A DNA stretch of 64,000 nt, taken from contig UQHT01000006.1 of NCBI GenBank assembly GCA_900540875.1, positions 1 to 64,000 on the forward strand, in the 5' to 3' direction. The notes beneath the pieces were generated by a model. The model saw only the letters and a program-made list of their open reading frames with translations, searched no databases and was not told the DNA's origin. The translations under genes and the position numbers were made by a program. The DNA comes from an uncultured Collinsella sp. Its GTDB lineage: Bacteria; Actinomycetota; Coriobacteriia; Coriobacteriales; Coriobacteriaceae. Positions 1 through 11,702 of the stretch are shown here, one piece after another. How positions within the stretch are numbered: the stretch's first letter is position 1; each line of letters starts with the position of its first letter.

Positions 1-54
1 GCCGAGCACAAAATGGATTCTAAAAAACACCTTGCCAAATAGGAGCGTCAGGAC

Positions 55-97
55 GAAAGAACCCCCGCCGCACGTTGTGCGCAGCGGGGGTTCTTTC
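55..97 (-). terminator. Rho-independent terminator of nifJ
   Basis: A 14-bp perfect inverted repeat (GAAAGAACCCCCGC and its complement) encloses a 15-base loop. It lies about 50 bases downstream of the nifJ stop on the minus strand. The arms end in A- and T-rich runs on both sides, so it could stop transcription in either direction. Bases 1-54 to its left show no gene. Confidence 0.8.
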
Positions 98-148
98 ATG
101 TCCGAGGACGTCCGCGAAGGTCAGCCCTCAGATCCTGCGGTGGGAGAC

Positions 149-3688
<3,540 letters not shown>

Positions 3689-4090
3689 ATACCCCTCTCC
3701 TCTCATATAGGTATACAGGCCCCGGCGATCGCCGGGATGTTGGCGTGATGGGATTTTCGCTGTTGCTTCCAATCATCTGGCAGGCAGGCTCAGCAGCAGG
3801 TACATGGCGTGGAGAGAAGGCATGCCGAGGCGAGGAGGGCTGCACGCGCTCCACAAGCCCAGCTACCCGTCTTGCACATGACCGAGCGCCGCAAAGGCCG
3901 CATGCCGGATGCTCCCGGGCACGCCCCGGCGATGGGAAGCGCCCGCAACGGAAATCCGCATGCGGGTTTATTGTACCCCGCCGTCAAGTGTAATTTCGGC
4001 AAATATAGGCGGGCGGTAAAGGTTTACCTCGGGTGACTGCCGGGAGCAAAATGATCCCTTGGGGACGGAGGGACCATTTGGCGGGACTGG
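3689..4090. other. Intergenic region upstream of nifJ
   Basis: About 400 bases without a convincing gene. It should hold the nifJ promoter, but I see no clear -35/-10 pair. The stretch 4040-4085 contains the short motif CTTGGGGACGGAGGG, which resembles half of the 24-bp palindrome at 54194-54217 in this window. That suggests a short dispersed intergenic element. Confidence 0.4.
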
Positions 4091-4585
4091 CTAGAGGGCA
4101 CCGAAGAGGATGGCGTAGGTAGTGGATTCTCCGAGCTTGAGCTCGTCACCGGGGTTGAGCTGGGCGGAGCGGCCGGGCTCGACCTGGGTGCAGACGTTCG
4201 TCGCGTCGTTTACCACCACGGTTCCGTTGGTGGACGACAGGTCCTCAACGTACCAGACATTTTGGTCATCGCACCACACGTGGGCATGGTGAGCCGAAAC
4301 GTCATCGCCCACATCGGTGATGCCGCCCTCCCCCGTTGCCAGCGCGCCGATCTCGACGCCTTCCTCACTCGGCTGAATCCAGCGCGGGACGCTCACCGCG
4401 TAGCCGTTTTGCACGCGCAGCAGTCCCAGCGGATGCGCCGGCGCGACCTCGTGCTCGCCCGACTTGGAACCAAGGCGGGCGTGAGAGCAAACGGCATAGG
4501 GAACGAATCTTGCGGATGTACTCCTCGACGTCAGGCAGGTAAGCCCCACGAAGTCACCGGGGAGGCCCAAGCGGCCCGGCACCAC
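4091..4585 (-). pseudogene. Truncated FHA-domain protein, paralogue of the gene at 10761
   Basis: The 164-codon frame ends in an FHA domain (DLSSTNGTVVVN, then LNPGDELKLGESTTYAILFGAL). This matches the C-terminal third of the 312-residue FHA protein encoded at 10761-11699 almost residue for residue. Similarity fades towards the N terminus, around FVGLTCLTSRS versus FVAVGCSADVRS. The first ~190 residues of the paralogue are missing and there is no ribosome binding site at the assigned start. FHA domains bind phosphothreonine. I read this as a 5'-truncated duplicate left at the edge of an inserted island; a short expressed FHA protein cannot be excluded. By eye the two DNA copies are roughly 85% identical, so the duplication is not recent. 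Confidence 0.65.
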
Positions 4586-5013
4586 TTCCAGATTCTGACC
4601 AGGGCGAGTCGTTCGCCGGTGGCTGAAGGCTCGCTCCCACCCAAAAGGGGAGATTCGCGTTGTTCCCCAATCGCTCTCGCATCTTTCATTTTGCTCGAGG
4701 TGGGCTATAAAAACTTTCCTGGTGAAAGGCGGCGATTGGTTTCCTTTCTTTCTAGAGGAGCGCGCCTGTAATCTGTTTTCATCCTAAATCAAGTTGAGAT
4801 CGGACCTTCCAGAGGCAAGTCGACTCAAACTGCGAGGCTCCATGTTGGAATAAAGAGCGCTGTCGAAGTGCCAACAACACAAAGCTTGCCAGTCTCAAAT
4901 AGAACCTTTTGGGAGTCCGATTGGGCCGCACACCGAATCCCCGCTGGTGGTTTTTTATAGCTGCGTAACAATAAACAAGGTTAGTGCCAGTCCAGCATGA
5001 AATTGAGGAACGT
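4586..5013. other. Intergenic region, left part of the low-GC island
   Basis: About 430 bases with no supportable gene. Base composition shifts towards A+T from about 4690. The segment before 5014 must carry the promoter of the radical SAM gene, but no consensus promoter stands out. Confidence 0.4.
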
Positions 5014-6372
5014 ATGCATTTTTTCTCAGTAAGTGATCGTCGTTACTGCTTCGATGAGGTCACTCGCAATTGCTTTCAGGTTGACCAAGCATCAGAAGAT
5101 GCGCTTCGCATATTTGAAGCATCGGGAAGAACGGTCAACTCGAAGTTGCTAACAAAGTCACTTGCTGCGAAAGGCTACGACCAAACGACCATAGCAGAAC
5201 TTGAAGACGACATTGATGAGTATCAACGATTGTCTGAGCGGACTTTCTTAACAAAAGACACGCCTCGAAAACTTAGATCCATCGAACTCCACGTTTCACA
5301 TGCATGCAACCTTGGTTGTAGTTACTGTTTTGCCGGTAAAGGAGATTATGGAACGTCTCCTCTGCTGATGACAGACGAGATAGCCTTCAAGGCGGTCGAC
5401 TACCTCGTCGCAAGTTCATCGGAAAACGAAACGCTTGCAATCGTCTTTTTTGGTGGGGAACCCATGATTAACGAGCCGCTGATATGGAAAACGGTCGACT
5501 ATTCAAAAAGAATATACCCCAATAGAAACTTTACCTATTCTATTACGACCAACGGAACGCTTTTGAATGACACTGCTGTGAATTCTTTCAAGGAGCACGG
5601 GTTTTCTGTTCTGATTAGTCTCGATGGTACAGGATGCAAGCACGATGCATCGCGCCCGTACAAGACGGGAGGCGGCTCTTTCTCCGATATCGACAAAAAC
5701 GTTCGTCGTTTTTCCGAGTCGTTCCCCTTCGGCGCAAGAGCGACCTTAACAAATAATAACTGTAACCTTGTTGAAGACTATCTTCAGTTTAAAGAGATGG
5801 GCTTCAGAAGGATTTACTTCTCGCCCGTGAGCTCATTCGATGAGAATATCAAACTCGACGAACACTCATTAAACAAAATCAGGGCGGGCCTAATAGATTT
5901 GGCGGATCAATATCTCAAACAGATTGATCAAGGGGAAAAGCCCTTGTTTAGAACATTGAAAACTGCAGTTGATTTGATTATGAGCAACAGGATCGCCTTT
6001 GTCGGATGCGGGGCTGGCAGGCGTTTTATTTCCGTGACTCCCGAAGGGGACGTATACCCCTGTCACAGGTTTGTCGGGATGATGCGATTCAAAATGGGCA
6101 ACATCGTCACCGGAATTGACGAAACTAGGTATATTGAAAACTGGAGTCAGGGTGTCGAAAAAAGAATTGACTGTACGGACTGTTGGGCTCGGTCTTTCTG
6201 TGGTGGGGGCTGTAGCTGGGAGGCTGCAGACGAGCACGGCTACTTGCCCAAGAGTCTACACCCTGCATCATGTGAATATAGAAAAATGTGCTACGAGATG
6301 GCTTTTGACCTTATTTCCCGCCACTCATCTTCGCAGGAGAAAAATCAACGAGAAGCTACTGTATCGGAATAA
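5014..6372 (+). CDS. Radical SAM/SPASM peptide maturase
   Basis: Enzyme of 452 residues predicted to modify the Cys-rich peptides encoded just downstream. The radical SAM motif CNLGCSYC lies near residue 97, followed by FFGGEP (the SAM-binding GGEP motif) and SITTNGT. The C-terminal SPASM region has cysteines from about residue 331 onwards: VGCGAGRRF, VYPCHRF, DCTDCWARSFCGGGCSW and a final C. Together they could hold two auxiliary Fe-S clusters. The ~85-residue N-terminal part before the SAM domain probably acts in leader-peptide recognition. Overall design resembles thioether-forming SCIFF/ranthipeptide maturases. I chose the ATG at 5014 because TGAGGAACGT precedes it; a GTG at 4984 is in frame but lacks a ribosome binding site. 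Codon use and composition are more A+T-rich than in flanking genes, which fits horizontal acquisition. The exact bond it forms is inference. Confidence 0.9.
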   Translation: MHFFSVSDRRYCFDEVTRNCFQVDQASEDALRIFEASGRTVNSKLLTKSLAAKGYDQTTIAELEDDIDEYQRLSERTFLTKDTPRKLRSIELHVSHACNLGCSYCFAGKGDYGTSPLLMTDEIAFKAVDYLVASSSENETLAIVFFGGEPMINEPLIWKTVDYSKRIYPNRNFTYSITTNGTLLNDTAVNSFKEHGFSVLISLDGTGCKHDASRPYKTGGGSFSDIDKNVRRFSESFPFGARATLTNNNCNLVEDYLQFKEMGFRRIYFSPVSSFDENIKLDEHSLNKIRAGLIDLADQYLKQIDQGEKPLFRTLKTAVDLIMSNRIAFVGCGAGRRFISVTPEGDVYPCHRFVGMMRFKMGNIVTGIDETRYIENWSQGVEKRIDCTDCWARSFCGGGCSWEAADEHGYLPKSLHPASCEYRKMCYEMAFDLISRHSSSQEKNQREATVSE

Positions 6373-6541
6373 GCGGTTCAGCGCATTGCTGTCACCATTG
6401 TGGAGGTGTTCGTTCTTCTGATTACCGTCTGCGAAGCTTATTGCTACGTTCGCCGAAACCATTCTAGAAATATGGTGAACTAGACATCTTGGTTTGTTAT
6501 ACACAATATTGAGGTTTTTCTGCACTCAAAGGGAGGTAGTC

Positions 6542-6745
6542 GTGAAGCATATTCATCCGATTAATCCAGGAAGTGGCGACGAGGCAGGCGTGAAGCCGAT
6601 GTCTTTTGACTGCCTCTTGGGCATTACTGACATCTGTACTGTTTATGATAAAGCAGATGGCTGTGGTGCATACGATTACTGCGACTATGACATGGATGGC
6701 GGCAGCATCTGCGTTGTAGATCACTGTGGCATTGATCAAACGTAG
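6542..6745 (+). CDS. Cys-rich RiPP precursor peptide 1
   Basis: A 67-residue peptide starting at GTG, with GGGAGG seven bases upstream. The N terminus KHIHP is shared with the next gene. The C-terminal part has six cysteines (24, 32, 41, 47, 57, 62), most followed by an aspartate: C32-D36 and C41-D45 have CX3D spacing, and C47-D50, C57-D60 and C62-D65 have CX2D spacing. Regular Cys-Asp pairs next to a radical SAM/SPASM enzyme are the hallmark of ranthipeptides such as freyrasin, in which Cys sulfur is linked to an Asp side-chain carbon. The GSG segment between leader and core could mark a processing zone, but no protease gene is seen here. Function of the mature product is unknown. Confidence 0.8.
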   Translation: MKHIHPINPGSGDEAGVKPMSFDCLLGITDICTVYDKADGCGAYDYCDYDMDGGSICVVDHCGIDQT

Positions 6746-6775
6746 TCTCTAATTGGATTAAGGTGAGGAGCTGTT

Positions 6776-6955
6776 ATGAAGCATATCCATCCTGTTGGTT
6801 CAAATGAACATACTCCCGTTGAGCCTTGTTGTCTTGGAGTTGATATATGCAATTTTTACGACATCGCCGAGTGCCCTGTTGCGGATTGGTGCTATGTCGA
6901 TAAAGAATCAAGCTGTGTTTTGCCAGCAGATTGGTGCGATCCAGTTGACGAGTAG
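6776..6955 (+). CDS. Cys-rich RiPP precursor peptide 2
   Basis: A 59-residue peptide with GAGGAG five bases before its ATG, 30 bases downstream of precursor 1. It begins MKHIHP like its neighbour, and then diverges. Seven cysteines are present. C19-D23, C25-D29, C33-D37 and C54-D58 have strict CX3D spacing, while C39-D42 and C47-D52 deviate by one residue. The shared leader with a divergent core, in tandem behind one maturase, is typical for two substrates of the same enzyme. The peptide has no signal sequence, so export would rely on the ABC transporter at 7840 or another exporter. Confidence 0.8.
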   Translation: MKHIHPVGSNEHTPVEPCCLGVDICNFYDIAECPVADWCYVDKESSCVLPADWCDPVDE

Positions 6956-7034
6956 TTTTTGTGTCTAGGAACTATTTGGTCCAATTCAAAATAAGATGGG
7001 GACAAATACCAAAATCTAGTGTCTGGGAGGAGTT

Positions 7035-7142
7035 ATGCCATTATTGCAAGGTCTCGTTGGATTAACCTTTGTACTTGCTTTATATCTGGCACCTTTTTTA
7101 TTGTTATTCTTCATTATCCGATTCTTTCTTCGGAAAAAATAG
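7035..7142 (+). CDS. 35-residue membrane peptide of the RiPP cluster
   Basis: Short gene with GGGAGGAG upstream of its ATG, same strand as the precursors and 79 bases behind the second. The product is one hydrophobic helix (LVGLTFVLALYLAPFLLLFFIIRFFL) ending in RKK, so it should insert in the membrane with a cytoplasmic C terminus. It could be an immunity peptide or an accessory of the exporter. No family is recognised. Confidence 0.65.
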   Translation: MPLLQGLVGLTFVLALYLAPFLLLFFIIRFFLRKK

Positions 7143-7210
7143 GAGTATCACGCAAACATTAGCGTAGCTTTCTTCCAATATGAGCCGAGCATTGGCAAGT
7201 GGAATAAGAA

Positions 7211-7247
7211 GCCCGACCGTTCGTCACATGAAAGTGATCGGACGGGC
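7211..7247 (+). terminator. Possible terminator of the RiPP peptide operon
   Basis: An imperfect hairpin (GCCCGACCG... paired with ...CGGACGGGC, small loop ATGAAA) lies 70 bases after the 35-residue peptide gene. Only a weak T-containing tail follows, so this call is tentative. Confidence 0.35.
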
Positions 7248-7839
7248 CTCTCAATTTAACCCGGGCCGCCACCCATAGCGGCTTTCCGGGCGTATTTTCG
7301 GTGCAAAGCAATCGTCAGTTTAATCCTATGCGTCGATACCGCATTTCATTTGTTCGGCTCGTATTCTACGGCCTTGTAACCCTCGCACTCTCCGGCAAAC
7401 GGATTGAACACGAAGGCAGAGATGATGTGTGCGTGGACATCGAGGCTGCTGTAGGCAACATACTGGGGCATGGACCCCCGCTGCGCGTGGCATGCGGCCC
7501 GGCATATTCATTGCCGTCCAACCCCGTGTAGTTGCAGCAAAGGGTGGAACCTCAATGCTCAGCTCATGTTGTCCGTGGGACACGAGAATTGTAAGTACAC
7601 TTTGGTGTGATTCTCACGATGATACTGAGCCACCTGGAATAAGATACGTCGCGACAACACTTCGCTTCACCTCTGTCTCGACAAGACAACGTAGACTAAA
7701 GTTTCCTTTAGTAAGAGAATGAGAACTATATCTGAAAGCGTTGCGATGGCGTGAAGGCACCGAGTCCGAACCGACTGAATGCTACGTGCATCTGCATCGC
7801 TTTTTTGTTATCTCTGTCAGTTGGGTAGCACTACACTTG
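7248..7839. other. Gene-poor stretch with a possible 41-codon remnant on the minus strand
   Basis: No full gene is supported. On the minus strand, 7471 to 7346 encodes a 41-residue frame beginning MPQYVAYSSLDVH and ending KAVEYEPNK. Its composition is protein-like and GGGGGT lies upstream. It could be a real small protein or the 3' scrap of a larger decayed gene. The rest is noncoding and separates the convergent precursor genes and ABC transporter. Confidence 0.3.
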
Positions 7840-9495
7840 TCAGCATTTACCCCGGTACATGCTGCCTAAATCCACTACCCCTTCTACCGCGCCGACCATC
7901 TCGTCATCGTGAGAGACAATGATGATCAGCTGGCTTTGCTTGTTGCGCTTAACATAGGCCGCAAGCTCGGCGCGGCTTACAGCGTCTAACCCAGTCGTGG
8001 GCTCGTCGAGTACCAAAACTGACGACTTGCGTGAAATCGCCGACCATAAGTACACTCGGCGCAGCTCACCGCCCGAAAGCGCGGAGCAACGTTTCCCGAG
8101 CAACTCCTTCACGCTGTTTTCCAGCGAAAGTAGGCCATCTACACCCCGGTGATAGGAAGAAAAGGGCGTGTCGAAATACTCTAACAGCTCTTTCACCGTT
8201 TCGTCCGGCGCGAAGCACGACTGTGGGCAGCACGATATCTCTCTCGCACGTATGTAATCCAAGTCGCATTCTTCGATTGGCACGCCGTTGTATTTTACTT
8301 TGCCTTTCGATGAGTATAGCCCGAGCATCAAGTAAAGAAGTGACGTCTTGCCTCTTCCGTTTTCCCCAACTATGCAATATGTACCAGGACCGGAAAACTT
8401 GAAAGAAAACCCGCCGAGGACCTCTCGGACAGATCCGTCTGGAAGGGCAACCGAGAATTCCAAATCAGATACCGAAATGTCATTTATTTCATCGAGTTTA
8501 GCTAAATCGGTCCGATTCCACCCCGATCTCTCCTTTTCTCTCGTCGCGATAGCCGTCCTATCCCATGATGCTTTGGCATCTTGATAGGATTTGAACAATG
8601 ACATCATACTTTTCAAAGTCTTAAAGAGAACCGCGAAGTATGTACCGATGATAGTGTACTCGCCTATTGACATAGTTCCGTTAATGATTCGTACTCCGGA
8701 AACAACAAGTATCACCGCTTGAAACAACGCTGCGAAAAGACCATCGAGCGATGTCAGAGAATATGATAGCTTTCCGGAGCGCAAAACTTTGGGAAAATAG
8801 CTCTTAAACCCAGCGTCGAGCGCTTGTTCGCTCTTGCCGTACGAAGATGTCAGTTGAATGTTGAGAATCTGATTAAGCTGCGATGCAATTGCGGCGTAAA
8901 AGGCGCTGTCCGCCTCTTTCTTCTCATACGTGACCCTATACAAAAGTTTCCTCAACCCAGTAATTACACAGAAATACACGATGAGGAGAATGATGGAAAA
9001 CACCGCGAGAGTTGAATCAATTGACCATATGATAAGCAATACGATGGGAATGGCTACAATGGACAGCGGCGCACTGATAAAATTCGCCAAAACGAAGGAT
9101 GAGACCACGCTAGAGTCGGAAATAATCCGTTGCGTTGTATAGGCTGGATCGATGGTCCGACTCACCAAGTAATCGTCTCTTTCAAAACGCAAGACGGCCT
9201 CCCTGAGAAGATCAAAGGAAAGTCTCGTGGTTATGCGAATGGAAAGTGTTCCTGCAAAATAAGTAAAGAGGGTGGAGAAAACTCCTATTGACGCAACCAG
9301 GAGCGCGAAGAGTACGGCGTCTCTTTCGCTGCGGTTACCGAGAAGAAAATCTAAGAATTTCCCGTTCACGTATGGCATGGCATAGGAGAGAGCGGTTCCA
9401 ATCACCGTGATAGCAATGAAGACGAAAGCCCCTTTTGCTCTGATGAACCTCGAGAGAACGCATCGAATCAAGGAAGGCCCCAATCTACCCGCCAC
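7840..9495 (-). CDS. ABC transporter, fused permease and ATPase (peptide exporter type)
   Basis: Protein of 551 residues with about six membrane helices in the first ~300 residues and an ATPase domain behind them. The Walker A motif near residue 378 reads GENGRGKTS. The signature is LSGGE near 472, Walker B is VLVLDEPTTGLD near 495, and the switch is VSHDD. It is a half-size exporter of the ABC-B architecture that would work as a homodimer. No N-terminal C39 peptidase domain is present, so it cannot cleave leaders itself. Its place beside the precursor genes suggests export of, or resistance to, the modified peptide. The start is uncertain: GTG at 9495 has no clear ribosome binding site. Confidence 0.85.
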   Translation of the reverse strand: MAGRLGPSLIRCVLSRFIRAKGAFVFIAITVIGTALSYAMPYVNGKFLDFLLGNRSERDAVLFALLVASIGVFSTLFTYFAGTLSIRITTRLSFDLLREAVLRFERDDYLVSRTIDPAYTTQRIISDSSVVSSFVLANFISAPLSIVAIPIVLLIIWSIDSTLAVFSIILLIVYFCVITGLRKLLYRVTYEKKEADSAFYAAIASQLNQILNIQLTSSYGKSEQALDAGFKSYFPKVLRSGKLSYSLTSLDGLFAALFQAVILVVSGVRIINGTMSIGEYTIIGTYFAVLFKTLKSMMSLFKSYQDAKASWDRTAIATREKERSGWNRTDLAKLDEINDISVSDLEFSVALPDGSVREVLGGFSFKFSGPGTYCIVGENGRGKTSLLYLMLGLYSSKGKVKYNGVPIEECDLDYIRAREISCCPQSCFAPDETVKELLEYFDTPFSSYHRGVDGLLSLENSVKELLGKRCSALSGGELRRVYLWSAISRKSSVLVLDEPTTGLDAVSRAELAAYVKRNKQSQLIIIVSHDDEMVGAVEGVVDLGSMYRGKC

Positions 9496-9810
9496 AAAAC
9501 ATCAATCACTGATACCTTACACCTCAACACAACAGGAGCGAAGATTTGCCAATGAGACTGCTTTAAGATTGCCTTGGGCCAATACGATCTCAAGCTCTTC
9601 CTACAAGAGAGTCGGAATCGGACATCTCCTCCGACGAACCTGGCAATCGGGCGGTTGAAATATCTTTTTCAACCGCCCGATTGCCACAATAGATTTGAGC
9701 ATCCGCCCACAAACGTCCGCGTTTTATACCCATCAAATCCTTTGCCTTTTGTCGTCTAGACTAGAAAAATCGCTCGAAATAACGCAACCGGCCTGCTCGC
9801 TTGAAGAAAC
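9496..9810. other. Intergenic region with a 20-bp perfect inverted repeat
   Basis: No gene is supported. It contains the hairpin listed separately at 9641-9686. Confidence 0.5.
9641..9686. repeat. Perfect 20-bp inverted repeat
   Basis: The arms (9641-9660 and 9667-9686, beginning TGGCAATCGGGCGG) are perfectly complementary around a 6-base loop, TATCTT. There is no T-run on either side, so an ordinary terminator is unlikely. It sits between the divergently placed ABC exporter and the decayed methyltransferase and could be a regulator site or the end of a small mobile sequence. Confidence 0.7.
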
Positions 9811-10470
9811 CTAAGCCCGTAACGTAGATGTGCAAACTTCCGAAACGCCTTGCGCGGCATTGTGCGTATAAACTTCGTCAACCGCCTCAGAAATATCTGA
9901 GTATCGCGCCGGGTCAAAAGCATACGATGTCGCAGCTATACCCTGCACCCATTCGGAACGCGGATTAATTGAATAGCCACACAGCATCATCATACATGCA
10001 TCTAGACCTGATTTCCCAAGTATCCGACGTATTGATGAGAGCATCGCGGGTCGCCCCCGCACCATCGTCGTCACCCCTATTAGCAGTATTTACCGTTTTT
10101 CTCTAAATGCGTATCGCCACCCTTAAGAATACGAAGTGTTTTATCCAGACCCGATTGTCCTCCATCTCAAACGAAGGGATAAGGAATCTCATCCGGAATC
10201 GGCAGTAACGGAGGATTCACAACGACAAGCGAAAAACATGAGTCATCTCTCAGAGGGGAGTAAAGGCTCCCCTCAAGCACCCTAGTTTCGTCATCCAAAG
10301 AGTTGATGGCAGTGTTTTTCTTACAAAGGTCGACAACAAAAGGGTTGATTTCTACAGATGTTACATCCATGCCACAGTTGGTAAGTATCAGGCCCTGTAT
10401 TCTGGGGCCAGAACACAAATCGAGAGCCTTCCGTGCGCTCTGCGGTGTAAGGCGCCAATCTCAGCAAATC
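9811..10470 (-). pseudogene. Decayed SAM-dependent methyltransferase
   Basis: Reading leftwards on the minus strand, one frame gives RLTPQSARKALDLCSGPRIQ, a class I methyltransferase SAM-binding loop. It continues with VTSVEINPFVVDLCKKN and VVVNPPLLP, the NPP(Y/L) motif of HemK/PrmC-like and RNA methylases. Directly after PYPFV an in-frame TGA interrupts a sequence that goes on sensibly as DGGQSGLDKTLRIL. Further stops follow near 10080. A last open piece, 10074-9811, encodes the probable C terminus (SYAFDPARYSDISEAVDEVY). The N terminus is missing, with a stop just upstream of the SAM motif. Several stops in a recognisable protein mark it as a pseudogene. Confidence 0.75.
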
Positions 10471-10728
10471 TGTCCCACAATACTGCGCTGAAGAACAACA
10501 CGGAACCCCTGAGCCAAACTCCCCTATACCTTATTAAGGCTAAGACAGGCAAGTTCACGCACCCGGCATATTCCAGAATAACATCCTATTGTTTTAGATG
10601 CTCTACAAGCATGAACAGCCGCGAATCGGAAAGATCTTCTAGTTTCGCCCCGACTGACCGCCAAGGGCCAAAATGGCCTCTCCATCCCCAGGCGACCGGC
10701 TCTGGCGCGCCGAGGAGTGTCCCCAAGT

Positions 10729-10761
10729 GCCGGCAGAAAAGGAACGTCCTTAACTGCCGGC
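10729..10761 (-). terminator. Hairpin at the end of the FHA gene
   Basis: GCCGGCAG and CTGCCGGC arms enclose a loop that itself folds (AAGGA/TCCTT). The right arm touches the stop codon of the FHA gene. There is no T-run, so termination strength is uncertain. Confidence 0.45.
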
Positions 10762-11699
10762 TAGAGGGCACCGAAGAGGATAGCGTAGGTGGTGGATTCG
10801 CCAAGTCTGAGCTCGTCGCCGGGGTTGAGCTGAGCGGAGCGGCCGGGCTCGACCTGGATGCAGACGCGCGTGGCCCCGTTTACCACCACGGTTCCGTTGG
10901 TGGACGACAAGTCCTCGACGTGCCAGATATTTTGAGCATCGCACCAGATATGGGCATGGCGGGCCGAGACATCGTCGCCGACGTCGGTAATATCGCCCTC
11001 ACCAGTGGCCAGCGCACCAATCTCAACACCCTGCTCACTCGGCTGAATCCAGCGCGGGGCGCTCACGACAAAACTGTTTTGTACGCGCAGCAAGCCCAAG
11101 GGGTGCGCCGGAGCGGGTTCGCGTTCGCCCGCGGTCATCGACATGCCAAGCGAACGCGGCGTGGAGGTGCCTCCGCCACAGGTCGCGTGCGCGTAGTCGA
11201 TGGCATAGTTCACCGAGGACCGCACATCCGCCGAACAACCGACGGCGACAAACAGCACCAGCACGGCCTCGGCGCGCTCGGCGGGCATGAGTTCCGCCGC
11301 CTGGGACAGGCGATCGAGCGCGTTGCGATAGAGATTCGTGTCCTGATGGCACTCTTCGAGCGCGCGTACCATCGGTTCACCTGCAGAACCGCACACCATA
11401 TTGATCACAGCCGTGGAGTCCATGGGATTTCGCTGGCGCAGGGCCAGTTGCGACATAATACGCGCAGCCGAGGTACCGTATTCGGCAAAGTAGCGCTGCT
11501 GAAGCGTGCCGACCGGCGCGCGAACGATAAAGCGGGAAACCCAAGAGCGATCGGCGGCCCGGCTCTGCGGGCTGCGGCCGTCGGCGAGCGGACGGGACGA
11601 AAGCACCAAGCCGCACAGCTCGATATGGCTCAGATGCGCCGCGCGCTTAAAGATGTCAAACATGGCCCCGCATGGGGTGAGCTCAACTTGAGATGCCAT
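10761..11699 (-). CDS. FHA-domain protein
   Basis: Protein of 312 residues. The C-terminal ~100 residues form an FHA domain with DLSSTNGTVVVNG and LNPGDELRLGESTTY, which recognises phosphothreonine peptides. The first ~190 residues have no family I recognise; they are helical and lack a signal peptide or membrane segment, so the protein should be cytoplasmic. It is the last gene of a minus-strand operon, 3 bases after the kinase gene, and probably reads or scaffolds phosphorylation by that kinase. A truncated copy of its 3' half lies at 4091. Confidence 0.85.
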   Translation of the reverse strand: MASQVELTPCGAMFDIFKRAAHLSHIELCGLVLSSRPLADGRSPQSRAADRSWVSRFIVRAPVGTLQQRYFAEYGTSAARIMSQLALRQRNPMDSTAVINMVCGSAGEPMVRALEECHQDTNLYRNALDRLSQAAELMPAERAEAVLVLFVAVGCSADVRSSVNYAIDYAHATCGGGTSTPRSLGMSMTAGEREPAPAHPLGLLRVQNSFVVSAPRWIQPSEQGVEIGALATGEGDITDVGDDVSARHAHIWCDAQNIWHVEDLSSTNGTVVVNGATRVCIQVEPGRSAQLNPGDELRLGESTTYAILFGAL

Positions 11700-11702
11700 G
11701 AC

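Noticed and set aside
6400..6480. Possible 25-residue peptide between the radical SAM gene and the first precursor
   Set aside because: It lacks the KHIHP leader and Cys-Asp pattern, and its start spacing is poor.
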